Assembly: GCA_015499985.1 (NCBI GenBank)
Contig: JAAAUF010000459.1
Coordinates: forward strand, 1-32,562
Reading direction: 5' to 3'
Length of the DNA: 32,562 nucleotides
Source of the DNA: Haplosporangium gracile
Taxonomy: Eukaryota; Mortierellomycota; Mortierellomycetes; Mortierellales; Mortierellaceae
Under the pieces are notes generated by a model. The model saw nothing but the letters and a program-made list of their open reading frames with translations. It made no database searches and was not told the origin of the DNA. The translations under genes and the position numbers were made by a program. Shown in pieces: positions 1 to 12,207 of the stretch. Positions within the stretch are counted from its first letter, which is position 1. Each line of letters opens with the position of its first letter.

Positions 1-92
1 GAGGGAAAGGAGGGAAAGGAGGGAAAGGAGGGAAAGGAAGGGAGAAAGGGAGAAAAGAAGAATGGAAGGAAGGAAGATAGGAAGATAGGAAG
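1..92. repeat. GA-rich 9-nt tandem repeat and decayed tail
   Basis: About four copies of the 9-nt unit GAGGGAAAG fill positions 1-36, followed by degenerate GGAAG/GATAGGAAG repeats to about 92. The array probably continues beyond the left edge of the window. It is a simple-sequence repeat with no sign of coding. Confidence 0.85.
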
Positions 93-450
93 GAACCAGC
101 AGGCTTACATGAGAGTGGTCATTGAAGTTGGTTCCTAGAGTCGTAAAAGACAAAGAGTCGCAGACAAAGATCACTCTTACTGTCGTTGCCTTTTTATGCT
201 GTCGTGTTTTTTATCCCAAGGAGCGAGGAAATATGTCTATGAATTGAGCAGAGGCTCATCCTGGAAACAGGGCACAAGGCTGAATAGATCGTCGCTCTTG
301 CTGTGGGTTGGCGTCTTTTTTTTTTGTTTATAAATGTCAAAATACAATGTCGGTGGGAAAAACCCTCCTCCCCCTCCATGTCAATTGCACACACAGTAAT
401 ATCGTTGGCTTCTATCGTTGTTTTATAAAAAAGAAGTTGAGAGAAACACT
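93..450. other. intergenic, 3' flank of the F-box-like gene
   Basis: This stretch lies downstream of the stop codon of the minus-strand gene at 451. It holds poly-T and TATAAA-like runs (about 317-334 and 421-431) but no ORF with domain content. It is presumably the 3' UTR and terminator region of that gene. No clean AATAAA hexamer is visible on the minus strand. Confidence 0.5.
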
Positions 451-2738
451 CTAACCGCCACGCTCACTGACAAGAGGGGTGTTGGCCAGGGGTGCAAGGA
501 GTCCGATTAGCCGAGAACAGCTCATCACAAAGACGTCGTTTCCTCCCCGACTCTGTGCATGCTTCGCCCAGCCCACATGGAGTTTTAACTTGGCCAACTG
601 CTCGAATCGATGGAAATGAGCGCCTAATCCAGGCACCCGGGCAAGGACAAATGCCAAATCCGACGCAAACGTGTTTGCACAAGCGGACGCCAAATCAAAC
701 TCCAGATCCTCTGCTCGCAACGCCCGAGGCAACTGTTGCGATTGTGTTTGGGACGATGTAGACGAAGGAGCCGTCATCGTGTTGTCGAGCAGCGAGGCTG
801 GTGGTATTGTCGTTGACTCTGATGAAGGAATATCGAGGGGTCCAGTGCCAATTTGAGAACGGCTGTTGTTGTTGATGGTGATGGGTATACGGACACCGGC
901 TGTAGTAGTACCAGGACTTGAGTGGCTGCGCTGGAGTGCATTGCGTGGAGTCTTGGGCCGACTGTATCCCATAGCATCACGCGACTTGCGTGTCGATGGA
1001 GCCAATGGGGTGAATGGCGCCGGTGATCCTGATCTCGTAAAGCCCAAAGCAGAAGATGTTGGTGACGATGAAGATGAGGATGAAGATGATGCCGAAGAAG
1101 ATCCTGATGGAGCGGGAGGCTGCTGTCCCTTGGACTCGACCAGGTGGAAGGGTGAGAGCGATGCCATCGCGTGATATGGCTTATCAAGCGCCATGTCCAT
1201 GATCAGACGTTCTTGTTCGCTAGTAGAGTAGGAGCGCTCCATCTTGCGGTTGCGCAAGCCACGATGGTGCCTGCTTTCCTCCTCGAGCTGATAGTCCATC
1301 GCCATTGTCTCAGGTTCCCTCTTGCTGCTGTTCCTGGATCGACCATTGTTGGGTTCGTTCTCCATCTTGTCATTGGTGGTGTGGTGGCGGCGATTGTTCT
1401 CCTGTTGATTCAAGCCCATCATATCTTCATCCTCATCCTCCTCGTCGTCCTCATCAAGATCGTCATCGATATCCATATCGGATGAAGACTGGCCATGACC
1501 ACTGTCGCGTCGGCGGAGTCCACCCTTGGCCTCAATCTCAGACAAAAGCTCGCCTTCATCACGCTCAATCATGTCAGCCTCATCATCCTCAATATCGTCA
1601 TCCTCATCGTCGTTCCCCTCCATTTCCTCCTCATCCTCTTCGGTAATATCTTTAATCTGGTCCATGTGCTCCATCTCTGACCTTTGGTCGACGGCAGATT
1701 GCTGTGAAGAGCTGCTAGGCCCTTGTATTGACTCTGTTGAGGCATATCGGTGAGGGTTCTTTATCCGATCCATGACCAGCTCCATCTCACGTGCACGCTC
1801 CCTGGATGCAGGACTTCCACAGACAACTCGTCGGTACTCCTCCACGACATCTCTGTAGAGCTCCAGCGTGCCCTCGGCCGCGAACGTTGGGTTAGCGACA
1901 TGCCACTGCAGCGCATGGCCCTTCCAGCCCTGTCCACCTCCATCACCGCCATGATGCGTTGGTGCTGGTGGAGCTACTGGTGCTGGTGGTGGAGCGATAA
2001 TCAAATTTCCGAGAACTATATCAAAATGATGACAAACAACAAAAATGTTAATATTTCCTACTTTTTCCTCGTCATCGCGCACGGTCCATCCAGAGTGAAG
2101 CCATAACTCTGAAACTGATAACCTTTTGTTGTAATGCACACCAGCGATCAGAAAACACAAATAAAATGCGATGAATCCTTACCAGGCGTGGCACCGGTAC
2201 CGGTTGCGGCCGATGCAGGCGAGGGGATGGCGCCTGCGGCAGGAGCAATAGTCTGTCCATCACCATTCTGAGTAGGTGGCGCTGCTCCTGGTGCTCCTGG
2301 TGCTGCTGCTGCTGGGACTGCAGGCGGTACTTCCAGACCACCTTCGACGGGGATCACAGTTCCACAAACGCTCTCGCATCCAAAGAGATATGCACGTTTG
2401 ATGAAGCTATAAAGAGTCTCATACTCCTCGCCTGGGGGGTTGCCGACACGGTCTGGGAGTGCGTACCGGACATGAGTTCGCAGTGGGTGATGATAGAAAT
2501 GGACTTCTCTTGAATGAGCAGCCTTCCATCGTGTAAAGAGCTGGAGCAACTTGTGTTTTCGGAGGTGAGGGGCCGTGATGGGATGGCAGTGTTCGTGGAA
2601 GGTATGGGATGTCAATAGCAGTGGCAGGATGTAGGTTGAGTAGAGTCGAGGTGTTGTAGCGGTCGGCAGGAGAAGGTTGAGCGTTTGGTTGAGAATCTGG
2701 AACCAGAGTTCCAATGGTAGCTGTGGTGTAGATGACAT
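451..2738 (-). CDS. F-box-like protein with acidic, Ser-rich C-terminal region
   Basis: Minus-strand gene with two coding exons, 2738..2183 and 2015..451. The 167-bp intron has donor CCTG|GTAAGG and acceptor ATATAG|TTCTC; the join keeps frame exactly (185 codons plus 1 nt, then 2 nt) and gives 706 aa. The ATG at 2738 is followed directly by LPLELWFQIL (from residue 7), a pattern typical of F-box starts, and by a Leu-rich helical stretch to about residue 65. A Pro/Ala-rich linker follows, then a helical block with HALQWHV and a conserved-looking VVEEYRRVV. Residues about 300-350 are almost purely Asp/Glu, the next part is Ser-rich, and the last 80 residues look folded again. If it is an F-box, it would bind Skp1 in an SCF ubiquitin ligase; the tail could bind targets. 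An in-frame upstream ATG at 2846 would add a hydrophobic N-terminus; I prefer 2738 because the F-box pattern begins there. Family beyond F-box-like is not recognised. Confidence 0.7.
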
Positions 2739-5700
2739 GGTGCTATGATGTGGAAAGATAGAAGAGGAAGACAGTACGAGAGAAAGAAGGGCGGTGATGG
2801 TAACGAAAGTGTGAGAGAGAAAGGAAAGTGCAGCTAGGTTTGTCAAAAATATAAATAAAGGTACGGACGGGATTGGAGTGATGGTGTATAATGCGGCCGT
2901 AAATGAGTCAAGGAGAGAGGAAGGAAGAAGTGGATGAGAAAAAGAAAATGGAGAAAGGAAGAAAGAGGTAGAGAGCGAGCAAGAAAGAAGGAAAGGGCAA
3001 GAAATAGGTCAGTTAACAATAAAACAACGTGGAAGGAGAGGAGAGAAGTGGAGAAAGTAATAAATGAAGGGGGCTGTTGATGGGTAATGAAAACAGAAGG
3101 AGGCGAAAGGGCAAGTGAGAGACAGAGCGAGAGAGGAGAGTAATGAAGGAAAGAGAGGGAGAGAAAAAAAAGAGGAGGAAAGAAAGAGAGAAAAGAGTTT
3201 AGTAGGCAATTAAAAAAAAGGAAATTGACGAGAGAGAAACGGAGGAGATCAACAGAAAACGTATATATCCAGGTCGTATATATGTATCTGTAGTATGCAA
3301 TCTCAATTAAGCATGACAAGGACATGGACAATGCACTTCACAAATGAGTATATTTACTTGTGTACAACACTCAATTCATTCATTCATCTGCTCGCTTACC
3401 AGAGAAAAGGAATCAATCAGACAACAATAGACAAGGCTTATCGTATGGAAAAAAAGGGAGGGAGAACAATGAAAAAAAGGCAAAAAAGGGTTGCTGTTGT
3501 TGTTGTTGTGCTGTCTTGTGCTAACAATGAGTCGAATACTCCCGACGATGCTTCCGATGATAAATGTCGATATCTGGGTAGTGCACGATGTGCGGGAGGG
3601 GTTGAGGATGCGATGAGGTGACGAGGTGACGACAACAGTGACAACGACAGCGATGACAGCCTGAATTGGAGTAAGAGTGGAGTGGAGTGGAGTGAAGTGG
3701 AAAGAAAAAGAGGGAGCCAGAGAGCGGAGGCAAAAGAGGGATTAGAAAAAGATAGAAAGGGAAAGGGAGAGGGAAAGACAAGAAGGGAAGGAAGGGGAAA
3801 AGAGAAAAAAAAAAAAGATTGAAAAAAGTAAGGATGGGTCAGTCAGGAACATTTGGATTGGGAAGAAGTGATATGTTGGATCTGACAGAGGATATTGACA
3901 AAACAACGCCCATTGGAAGCATGAAGAGAAGAGAAAGAAACGCCAAAGGGATATGCGAACCCAAAAGGGAAAAGAGAGAGAGAGCTATTGCAATGACAGC
4001 ATGAACAAGAATCATCACCTTCCTCTTTTTCCACGGTGGTGTGGAAAGAGTAGGAATCCCGTTCTTCTGTTTGTTCATGTATTGTTATCCAGGTCAAAAT
4101 GGCCTCATTGTCGTACCCATTGTCCCTATTTACTTGCTTGTGTGTGTGTGTGCACCCAGAGCTTTCTTCAAGGCCGCCTTTTTTCTTCGGTGCACAACGC
4201 ATAAAGAACAATAACGCAGAAAACAAAAAAAAAATCGAGGAGGTGGGGATAAGAACAAAACAAAGGGAGGGGGAGAGACCAACACAAGGGGGGAAGAGGC
4301 ATTATAGATGGGGCATGCCACGAAACGATGGTCTGACTAGAGTGAGATGCGTATGTGCCTGTGTGAGAGAGTAAGAAATCAGAAGATAGAGCTAACTGAA
4401 AGAAAGGGAGAAAATGAGGAATACAGACAGAAACCAATTCACCAGAGCCACTAAGCGACAGCCAGAACACAAGAGCTGCGAGGAAGGGGGAGCAAAAAGA
4501 CGAAGGAAGGGGGTAGATGATTGATAGCCAGATTGGGAAGGGATATAAGGTGAGATTCCGCTGTCAGGCGAGGCGAGACCATGTCGACGTCCATGGCCAC
4601 GACAAGATCAGGCCAGGTCAGGTCGAGGCCGGACATACTTTCACACACGTACAGTACACACAAGCACGCACACGAATACAGGCCCTACACACATCCGCAC
4701 AGCATGCGAGCACACACGTCCATATATTTGTCACAAGCATACAAGGAAGTTTTGCTGACCACATTTGATAAATATAAGAAAGTAAAAAAAAAGGGATTGT
4801 TTAGACAACGAATGCCCGTGGTGCATGTGCAACATTGTCAGCAAGAAAAAAAGCTGATCTTTAAAACAAACGCACACTTTCGGTTTTTTTTAACAAGGGA
4901 GAGAAAAGGAGATAGAGGGGAGAGAGGCCCCCCTCAGGACAAAGGAGGTGAAAGGCGGAGACAGGTGGGACAAGGACTGCCACCAATATTCACCATGACG
5001 ACACACTACAAATAGCCTGCAAAGGTCAATTCAATGCGGCTTCTGTCCGCATTGTGGTTTTCGCCCAATTTCCCAGCTATCCCTCTTGTTGTTGTCGTGC
5101 AGAGGGAGAAATGGGGCTAGTCGAATGCATCCCAACCCAAAAGCACACAGAACACAGATGGACGATGGATGGGCACAGGGGGTGAGCAAGGAGAGTCAGA
5201 GAGGGAGGTGCAGGGAAGGAGACAGCTCATTCCAATAGGGTTCTAGGATCGGACCATTCCTTTTTTCTCTCTCTCTCTCTCTTACAGTAGAAATGCATAA
5301 CTCACACATTCGCACATGGACGCACACGCTGACATCTACTCAAGTTACACACAACACACACTTGCACACTTAAGCCCCCAGCAGGGTTTGCATTAGCCAA
5401 TGATTGAGTAATAGTAAAAAAACAATAAGCAGCAAGACACCTACTTTACCCTGTTTTCTTTGTTGATGTGTTCTCTAAAAGATTAGGGGTCGATGGGAAA
5501 AGACTAGGAAAAGGGAAAGGAGGGCGAGGGGCGGTGAATGGACGCAAATCGACGATAATCGAGGGATGACTGAATGAATTGAGGAATAAAAAGATGAGGG
5601 GACGGAGAAAGAGGAGAAGAAGGAGAAGGAGAGCATGGGAGGAGGGAGGAGGGAGAGGGGGGGGGAGATGGGATGGATAATGCGAGCATCAGGGTCAAAG

Positions 5701-8219
5701 AGATAGACAGGGCAGATGGACAGCAAAAAGGAGGCATTGACGAAGACAAAAAAAAAAGAGATCGGACTATTGCGTGCCCTGAAAGCCCTTTCTTTTCTGT
5801 CCCTGTTGCTCTGTCTTTTCTTTCTTTTTTCTTTCTTTCTTCCGATGATGCGATGTATGCGTCTGCGGAGGATAGGAATATGTAGGGGTTTCTTTTTGTT
5901 GTCTGTAAACCCGACAGACACCGAGCATAAAAGAAGGAGGTGGCTAGCCCTTTTTTCTTTGTCTGCTTGTTTGTTTGTTAAAAATAGGTAACATACCTTG
6001 GTCTTCTTGTTTTGAGGTTGGTGCGCAAAAGTTCAAGGAATGAGAGCAGAGAGTGTAAGAGCAAGAGGCAAAGCAAATGTAAAGCGCCAGGCACGGACGT
6101 CAAGAAAAAAGAAAAAAAAAATCTCTCCGGGGAAAGAGCCTGCAGGCGAAATAAAAAAGTGACTCGAATTAGGAATGGTCTGTGTGTGAGTCGAGGAGAA
6201 GGGAGAATGGCTGCTTGTTGTCGCACAGTCGGGTGGTGAACGAGAAAAAGTCGTACAGGACAAAAAAAAAAGTGAAGGGGGGTAAACACAGCAAAGGCGC
6301 AACCGTGCTCAGATGGAGAGGCGTGTGCTTGTTTCTGCTGCTGTTATTGTTGTCGTTGCTACTGTTGTAATGAGTTGATGGAGCGACAGAAAAAAAAAGG
6401 CAAAAGTAATGGCGAATGACTAAAAGTGTAAAGTCGACTAACACGGGGTATATACCAGGGATTGAGAGTATTAGCTGTATGGTGTTGAGAAAGAAACAAA
6501 GAAAGAAAGAAAGAGAAAAAGGAAGAGAGAAAGGGAGAAAGAGAGAAAGAGAGAAAGAAAGGGAAAAAAAAAAAAAAAAAAAAAAAAAGTAAACAAGTAA
6601 GACTCGCTGGAGAAGGGATGGGTTGTTCAGGGTGTGATTTGAGGAGACGACGAGGATGATGAGGGCGAAAATAGAGAGGGGAGAGATAGATGTGTGGATA
6701 GGGGTAATGTGTAGTGTATGGTGTACGATACAGACAAGGAGAATGGCAAAGAAAAGGGACGGAAGAGAAGAGAAGGCGAGGGGGAAAAGAAAGAAAGAGA
6801 AGGGAGAAACGAGCGAATGAAGAAAACAACAAAGAGAAGGAAGCGGGAAGGATGGAAGAAAGGATGATATTGTGCTGTAGTCCCTGTAGTCCCTGTAGTC
6901 CAAAAATGTGAACATAAAAGGGAACAATATGCAACAATACACAGACAGACAAAAAAGGGGAAACAACGCAATGGGCCCAATGCGCAAAGGATGTGTTTAG
7001 CAAAGTAACCAGATCAATCAATGACTGAACTACTACAATATGAGCATTGTGAAAAAAAAAAGCTACAGCAAGATGTTCCCCATCCTTTCTATCTTTCCAT
7101 CTTGTCCCATTTATCCCGTCCTTGCATCTACCCTTGCAAAACAACAACTAAGCATCCTACAAACAGACAGCTGTTGTTTCTGCTTTCCTGTCTGTCTTTT
7201 TTGCTCGCATTGGAAGAAGATACAAGCCGGGAATTTTTCTTTTTGTTTGAATTGCATATGTGGTTTCTTCCTCATCTTTTTCGTTCTTTCACACACACAC
7301 ATACACACACTCTCTCTCCTTCAGCCCTTCTTTTTTTCGTCCCAATGTTCTCTTGCATAGCATCCCCGGCATGGAACAAAAAAAATACACGCACACTCAC
7401 ACACAAACCCGCATTCCCGCACTGACAGCCGGAATATAAATGCACTTCTCTCTTTCATCTTTGCATCCGCAATCCTATCTCTACATGATATTTAACACGT
7501 CAATTTTGGCTGATTCGCTCAGCAGCGCGTTTTTAACGCGAGATAAGAATGCAGTTGTTGCTGGGATGTTGATGACGATGAGCTATGCGTATGTAAAAAC
7601 TTACACCGAGAGTTGAGAATGACGAAGACGAGTTGTAGTAGTGGTGGTGGTGGTTGTGGTGTGACAAGAACACGTGTAGATCGGCCACCTCATCTCTTTT
7701 TCTTCCTCATTCTGATCCCCTACCAATTCCCCTCCCTTTCTTTACTAGCATTCTTTCTTCATCCAGCCTCCCCTCTTTGCGTTCCCCTTTTTCAACTTTT
7801 TTTGCATAGTGGAAGAAAGCATTTGATGTTTTCAAACCCCATTTTCCTGAAAGATCGTCTTGAACAAGGATGTTGTCATTACTGTTCTGAATAATGCACT
7901 GCTAGACACAAGCTTGTTGTCCGTACTCTTCTGTTTCATGCATGCGACGACTCTTTTCCTCCCGCCTCCCGCCCAAAAAGCCTTCCAGCATGACAGCATA
8001 CCAGACATAATTGCAAAGATATTTGTGACTCGCTCTTCTTCCTGCCGCAAGGTGCCTTGGAACTCGAGGAGCGGCAGGACGAACAATGAAAAAGAGGTTG
8101 GACACTGCGGCATCTCTCGACATCCATCACCACATAATAAGCTGATCGCTCCTCTTCTTCTAAGTATCACTCAATTTTACTACACTCTCACAAGTCATAC
8201 CCACTACTCACACTCGACT
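2739..8219. other. long gene-poor divergent intergenic region with a purine-strand switch
   Basis: About 5.5 kb between the minus-strand F-box-like gene and the plus-strand helicase. ORFs here are short, low-complexity (Phe/Leu/Ser or Lys/Arg/Glu rich) and show no domain. From about 2740 to 7000 the + strand is strongly purine-rich (GAAAG/GGGA runs, a long A tract near 6558-6588); from about 7020 to 8220 it is pyrimidine-rich. Each gene therefore has a CT-rich non-template strand upstream of its start, as seen elsewhere in this window. CA/CT microsatellites lie at 4645-4720, 5264-5282 and 7288-7320. The 9-nt motif TGTAGTCCC repeats around 6876-6900. It may contain long 5' UTRs, promoters or ncRNA; none can be proved from sequence. 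Confidence 0.55.
7526..7540. promoter_or_regulatory. perfect inverted repeat carrying two ACGCG cores
   Basis: CGCGTT-TTT-AACGCG is a 6-bp perfect inverted repeat with a 3-nt spacer, about 680 bp upstream of the helicase start. Each arm holds the ACGCG core of the yeast MluI cell-cycle box (ACGCGT). It could be a binding site for an MBF-like dimer, or simply a chance hairpin. The functional reading is inference. Confidence 0.3.
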
Positions 8220-11200
8220 ATGGATCCCGAACTATTCTTGGGTAACAACACATGCAACACGCCTACATGCTTGCAGGACTCACTCATTCGATGTCATAGC
8301 ATCAGCTGCGGTGCAACAAAGCAAACAAGACTTGACTATTAAACGGCAATGTCGCACTCTAATTGAATGCTGTATGTAGCGCATCAGGAAAAACTTGTTC
8401 AGTATGAGCGTGACTTTGAGGTTGTGGAAATCCAGCGGGTTTTTGAGGCTTGTACGCCTGCCCAATTAGCCAAGAAGGGCCTCGCCGTCCTCGGGCTGAC
8501 CGTCGCAGGCATGAAGACCGGCGCCGGTGGTAAAAGGTATTTTGATAACCGCTGTCTCACAACGCGACACTTGCTTGCACATTGGAACACTTGCAGTTGT
8601 GAACTATCAATAACGCGGCATATTTACTCGCATGACAATATTTCATGTCTAAAGTCTAGTGGATCTTGAGCTCTCGAATGCTACCTCAACTAGCCCTACA
8701 TTACCGCCTCACCGACTCCGAGTGGGAGATATTGTCGCATTGGAGGAGCATGGAACAGGAAGCAAGGCTAAACTTATGAAGGCGACGTGGAAACCAAAGT
8801 TGGACGGCGTTATCTTTCGGGTCACCGAAACCACTATTGTCGTGGCTATCAAATCGCGGAAGGAGGGTGAGAACGAGGAGGAGATCCCCAAGGAAGTTCA
8901 GGAACGCTGTCGCCTGTAAGTTTACAACGCGTCTCATCACTATAACATATCCGCCTCATGACTATTCTCCAATGCAATTGATTAATGCTATTATTTACAT
9001 TTACATTTATCTAGGATCAAGCTGGCTAATAACGTTACCTATGAGAGGTACCCATTAATCGCATTATGAAACCGCAAAGGGAAAAAGCTCAAATGAACGT
9101 ATACTTGATGCGAAACTGCGGATACTAACAACTACTGTTGCTATCGTCACTTGTAGGATGTTGTCGCAGATGAAGTTTTTGAAGGGTTCGCTGACACAGG
9201 TGACACAAAGCAGCCTGCCACTGGCATTGACGAATGTACTGTTTGGACGACAAAACCCGACATTCGACGGGACATGGACGAACCTATCCAGCGTCAACTT
9301 CCTCGACCCAACTCTTAACCCTTCGCAGCAGGAAGCAGTGAGATTTGCCCTCGCAGCAGAGCAGGTTGCCTTGATTCATGGACCTCCGGGAACGGGAAAG
9401 ACTTTTACATTGGTGGAGCTTATTCGACAGTTGGTTCTCCAAAAGAAACGCATCCTTGTCTGCGGACCCTCCAACATCAGTGTTGGTAAGTCTATTCTTA
9501 TGACATCGAGCGTTTGCCTTGGTAGCAATTTTTTTAAACGAAAGACTGACGTCCACAATCCTCTGATGTCGAACACTATGGGCGATAGATAACTTAGTGG
9601 AGAGGTTGGCGGTGTATAGACTGAATATTGTCAGAACAGGGCATCCAGCTCGTTTGCTCCCTAGTGTTTTGGACCATTCATTGGATGTTCTCTCGAGGAC
9701 GAGCGACCAAGGACGACTTGTGAACGACATTCGTGTAGAGCTGGACGAGACATTTCAAAGGATTCAAAAGTGCAAGTTCCGGTCAGAGCGCAAGCAGCTG
9801 TATCAGGAAGTGAAGCAACTTCGGAAGGATTTCAGAGCGCGCGAGAAGCTTGTTGTCAAAGAGCTTATACAGAGCGCCAACGTTGTCCTGAGTACGCTCA
9901 ATGGAGCAGCGGCCAAGAACCTCTGGGGCGAGAAGTTTGATGTGGTCATTATCGATGAGGCGACTCAGGCTCTTGAGGGTACCGTATAACTGGCGGCAAT
10001 TATTGATCTGTTAATATGTGGTCATATTTTTCCTTGCTACAAAGTATTAACCCTTCGTCCCTCTGTCTATTCATCCTATTATTTACCGGACTCATGTGGA
10101 TAACCCTATGACAGCTGTAAGTATGAACTTTCTTTGCTCTGACCCCCATATTGTAACGCCATCGAATAAGAGGATGAGATATTAACCGTTGATTTATTCA
10201 TCTCTCATCATTATGGTCGTAGGAATGCTGGATTGCTATTGGAAAGGGAGCTAAGGTTGTTCTCGCAGGCGACCATTTGCAGCTGCCTCCGACCATCATT
10301 TCAGAAGGAATCAGCACTACAGCATCTATGGCGGCAGAGACGCTTGCTTTGACCAAGGAACTCAAGGAGCAGAGGAAAAAGGCAGCTAAAGCAGGAGCAT
10401 CGGCCACTTTTGAGGTCCCAGGACTGGCTTTGGAGAGGATTGCCAGGGACAAGGACTATTCCTCCTTTTTGCTGTCGACTACCATGTTTGTACGTCTCTT
10501 GGGATGCTTTCCTAGGGACGGGGCAAGTCTCATAAAGAGAACGTTGGTGACCCAATATCGTATGCACGAGGCAATTATGAATTTCCCCAGTACCCAGTTG
10601 TATCAGAATCTGCTTGTTGCAGACGAGTCCTGTCGCCAGTGGCTATTGAAGGATATTCCTGCAGTGGAGAAACGGCGCAAGTCGACAGATGAGGACAGTG
10701 ACACGGATCACGCGTTGGTATTTTTGGACACGAGCATGGCGGGCATGACGGAGGAAACAGAGGATCAGGACGGCAACCCCATCTCGTCTTCCTTAAGCGG
10801 AGGGCCCGACGATAGTAAGCTGAATCGAGGAGAGGCCAACACTGTTGTCGACTATGTCAAGGACTTGATGAAGGCCGGTGTTGCTGCGGGAGACATTGCC
10901 ATCATCACACCCTACAGCGCTCAGGTTAGTCGGATACAAAAAGATGAGATGGTCTTTAACAAGAGACTATTATCTGGCCACACAATAATCTCGCCTACAT
11001 CCACAAACCTCTATATTCACAAACTTCTACATTCACAACCCTCTACATCCACACATTGATTGACACGCAAACGTATCTGCAATCTGTTTAAACCATATTT
11101 AGAACGCGTTACTTCGGCAATTGTTGAAGGAGGATTATCCAGAGATTGAGATTGGAACTGTAGATGGGTTTCAAGGGCGTGAGAAGCAGGCGGTTATCTT

Positions 11201-11651
11201 GACGCTTGTGAGATCGAACGATGCTGGCGAAGTTGGTTTCCTCTCCGATCGACGCCGACTCAATGGTGAGTGTGCGGCATACCTATGACTTGTGGTTTTT
11301 TAGGCGTTCCACCGAACGTTTATCCTCTCTGGTCTTACCATATGGTCTTGTATTTTTGCCATATATGGTGGATGTGTTTATTCTTCTTTTCTTTTACTAA
11401 CTGCTTTTTTTTCTCCTTCCTTTCCTTTCCTTCTCTCTCTCTCTTCATGGTTTCGCTGTATCTCATATGTTTAATGCAATTGCGATTTTTATTTTGGACT
11501 ACCCTACCTCAAAAAAAAAGTGGCGATGACCCGGTCCAAGCGCCACCTGTGTGTTGTGGGGGACTCTGAGACGCTGAGCAAGAAGGACGCGTTCCTCAAG
11601 GCTTGGATGGATTTTTTGGGAGAGCACGCCGAGGTGCGCTACCTGGATTAA
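8220..11651 (+). CDS. HCS1: SF1B DNA/RNA helicase, IGHMBP2 (SMUBP-2)/Hcs1 type
   Basis: Model: 8220..8241, 8380..8529, 8660..8915, 9015..9047, 9157..9485, 9589..9978, 10115..10116, 10223..10924, 11103..11265, 11521..11651. All introns are GT-AG, 99-255 bp, and the sum is 2178 nt = 725 aa. Order of parts: N-terminal Q-E-x-L...ERD helix and SMUBP-2 beta-barrel (VGDIVAL), then the helicase core with Walker A GPPGTGKT at residues 229-236, APSN-like GPSNISVDNLVERL, Walker B-type DEATQALEA (386-394), [27 protein letters not shown] and [10 protein letters not shown]. It is close in length to yeast Hcs1 and lacks the R3H and AN1 zinc-finger tail of human IGHMBP2. Family role: ATP-driven 5'-3' unwinding linked to replication, translation or tRNA processing. 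The ATG at 8220 was chosen because exon 1 (MDPELFL) plus exon 2 aligns gaplessly with the family N-terminus; an in-exon ATG at 8367 is the alternative. The 2-nt exon 10115-10116 is required to keep frame. Confidence 0.93.
10115..10116 (+). other. inferred 2-nt microexon of the helicase gene
   Basis: The dinucleotide CT is flanked by ACAG and GTAAGT, a full donor consensus. Exon 6 ends ...CTT GAG G (9978) and the next large exon starts GAA TGC TGG at 10223. Joining these directly gives a frameshift and an early stop, while G+CT restores GCT (Ala394) and the conserved ALEAECW context. Both flanking introns (9979-10114, 136 bp; 10117-10222, 106 bp) have the size usual for this gene. Confidence 0.75.
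10999..11050 (+). repeat. 16-nt tandem repeat inside a helicase intron
   Basis: Three consecutive 16-nt units of the form ATTCACAAACTTCTAC (10999-11014, 11015-11030, 11031-11046), differing at a few positions, with a partial fourth unit. They lie entirely in the intron 10925-11102. Small local duplication; no function is evident. Confidence 0.7.
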
Positions 11652-11672
11652 CTCAGTGTGTCAGTCAACCAT

Positions 11673-11678
11673 AATAAA
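11673..11678 (+). terminator. poly(A) signal AATAAA of the helicase gene
   Basis: A canonical AATAAA hexamer starts 22 nt after the TAA stop at 11649-11651 on the same strand. It is a plausible 3'-end processing signal, although close to the stop. Confidence 0.5.
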
Positions 11679-12207
11679 AAAAGGGCGCCTTCTTATGGAC
11701 AAGGGGGGTTGGAAAGGAAAGAAAAGAAAAGAAGCATGAGCGAAGTGAGAGAAAAGAGGGGAGTTGTTGAAAAATTAGGAGAGCAGCAAAGCATTGGTCT
11801 TTTTATTTTAGGCTTTTTCTTTGCTGTTTATTATTCTGTCGGTCTTAAGTCTCCGTGTTTCGCGGTCAGGCCATGGTCCCTTCTCTCTCTCCCCCCTTGC
11901 TACGATACGATGCAAGACATGAATGTATGTATGTATGTATGTATGTATGGATGCTTCATTCGATATATATCCATGGGGTCACTTGTCCCTTCCCCTTCCT
12001 TCCTTCCTTGTCTGCCTTTGTCTCTCCACCCCCACCTTGACCTCCTGCTCTTTTTTCTGTATTTATTTTCACATTTCTGCGCTCTCCTTGATCCTCCTCC
12101 GCTTTATTGTTGTAGTAGCTTCTGAAAGAACTGAAAATAGAAAGTTACATACAAATCGAAGCAAACACAAACAACGCGGAAAAAAAAAGAAAAAAAAAAA
12201 AAAAAGG

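Noticed and set aside
2843..7425. Many ORFs of 60-270 codons on both strands in the purine-rich region
   Set aside because: They consist of Phe/Leu/Ser or Lys/Arg/Glu runs created by poly-purine and poly-pyrimidine sequence, overlap in several frames, and show no domain or consistent splice structure.
7860..8342. Plus-strand ORF of 160 codons before the helicase
   Set aside because: It has no family likeness, overlaps the CT-rich leader, and its last part contains the real start ATG (8220) of the helicase in another exon context.
9978..10222. A single 244-bp intron between helicase exons
   Set aside because: Joining 9978 to 10223 shifts frame and gives a stop after about ten codons in the middle of a highly conserved helicase region.
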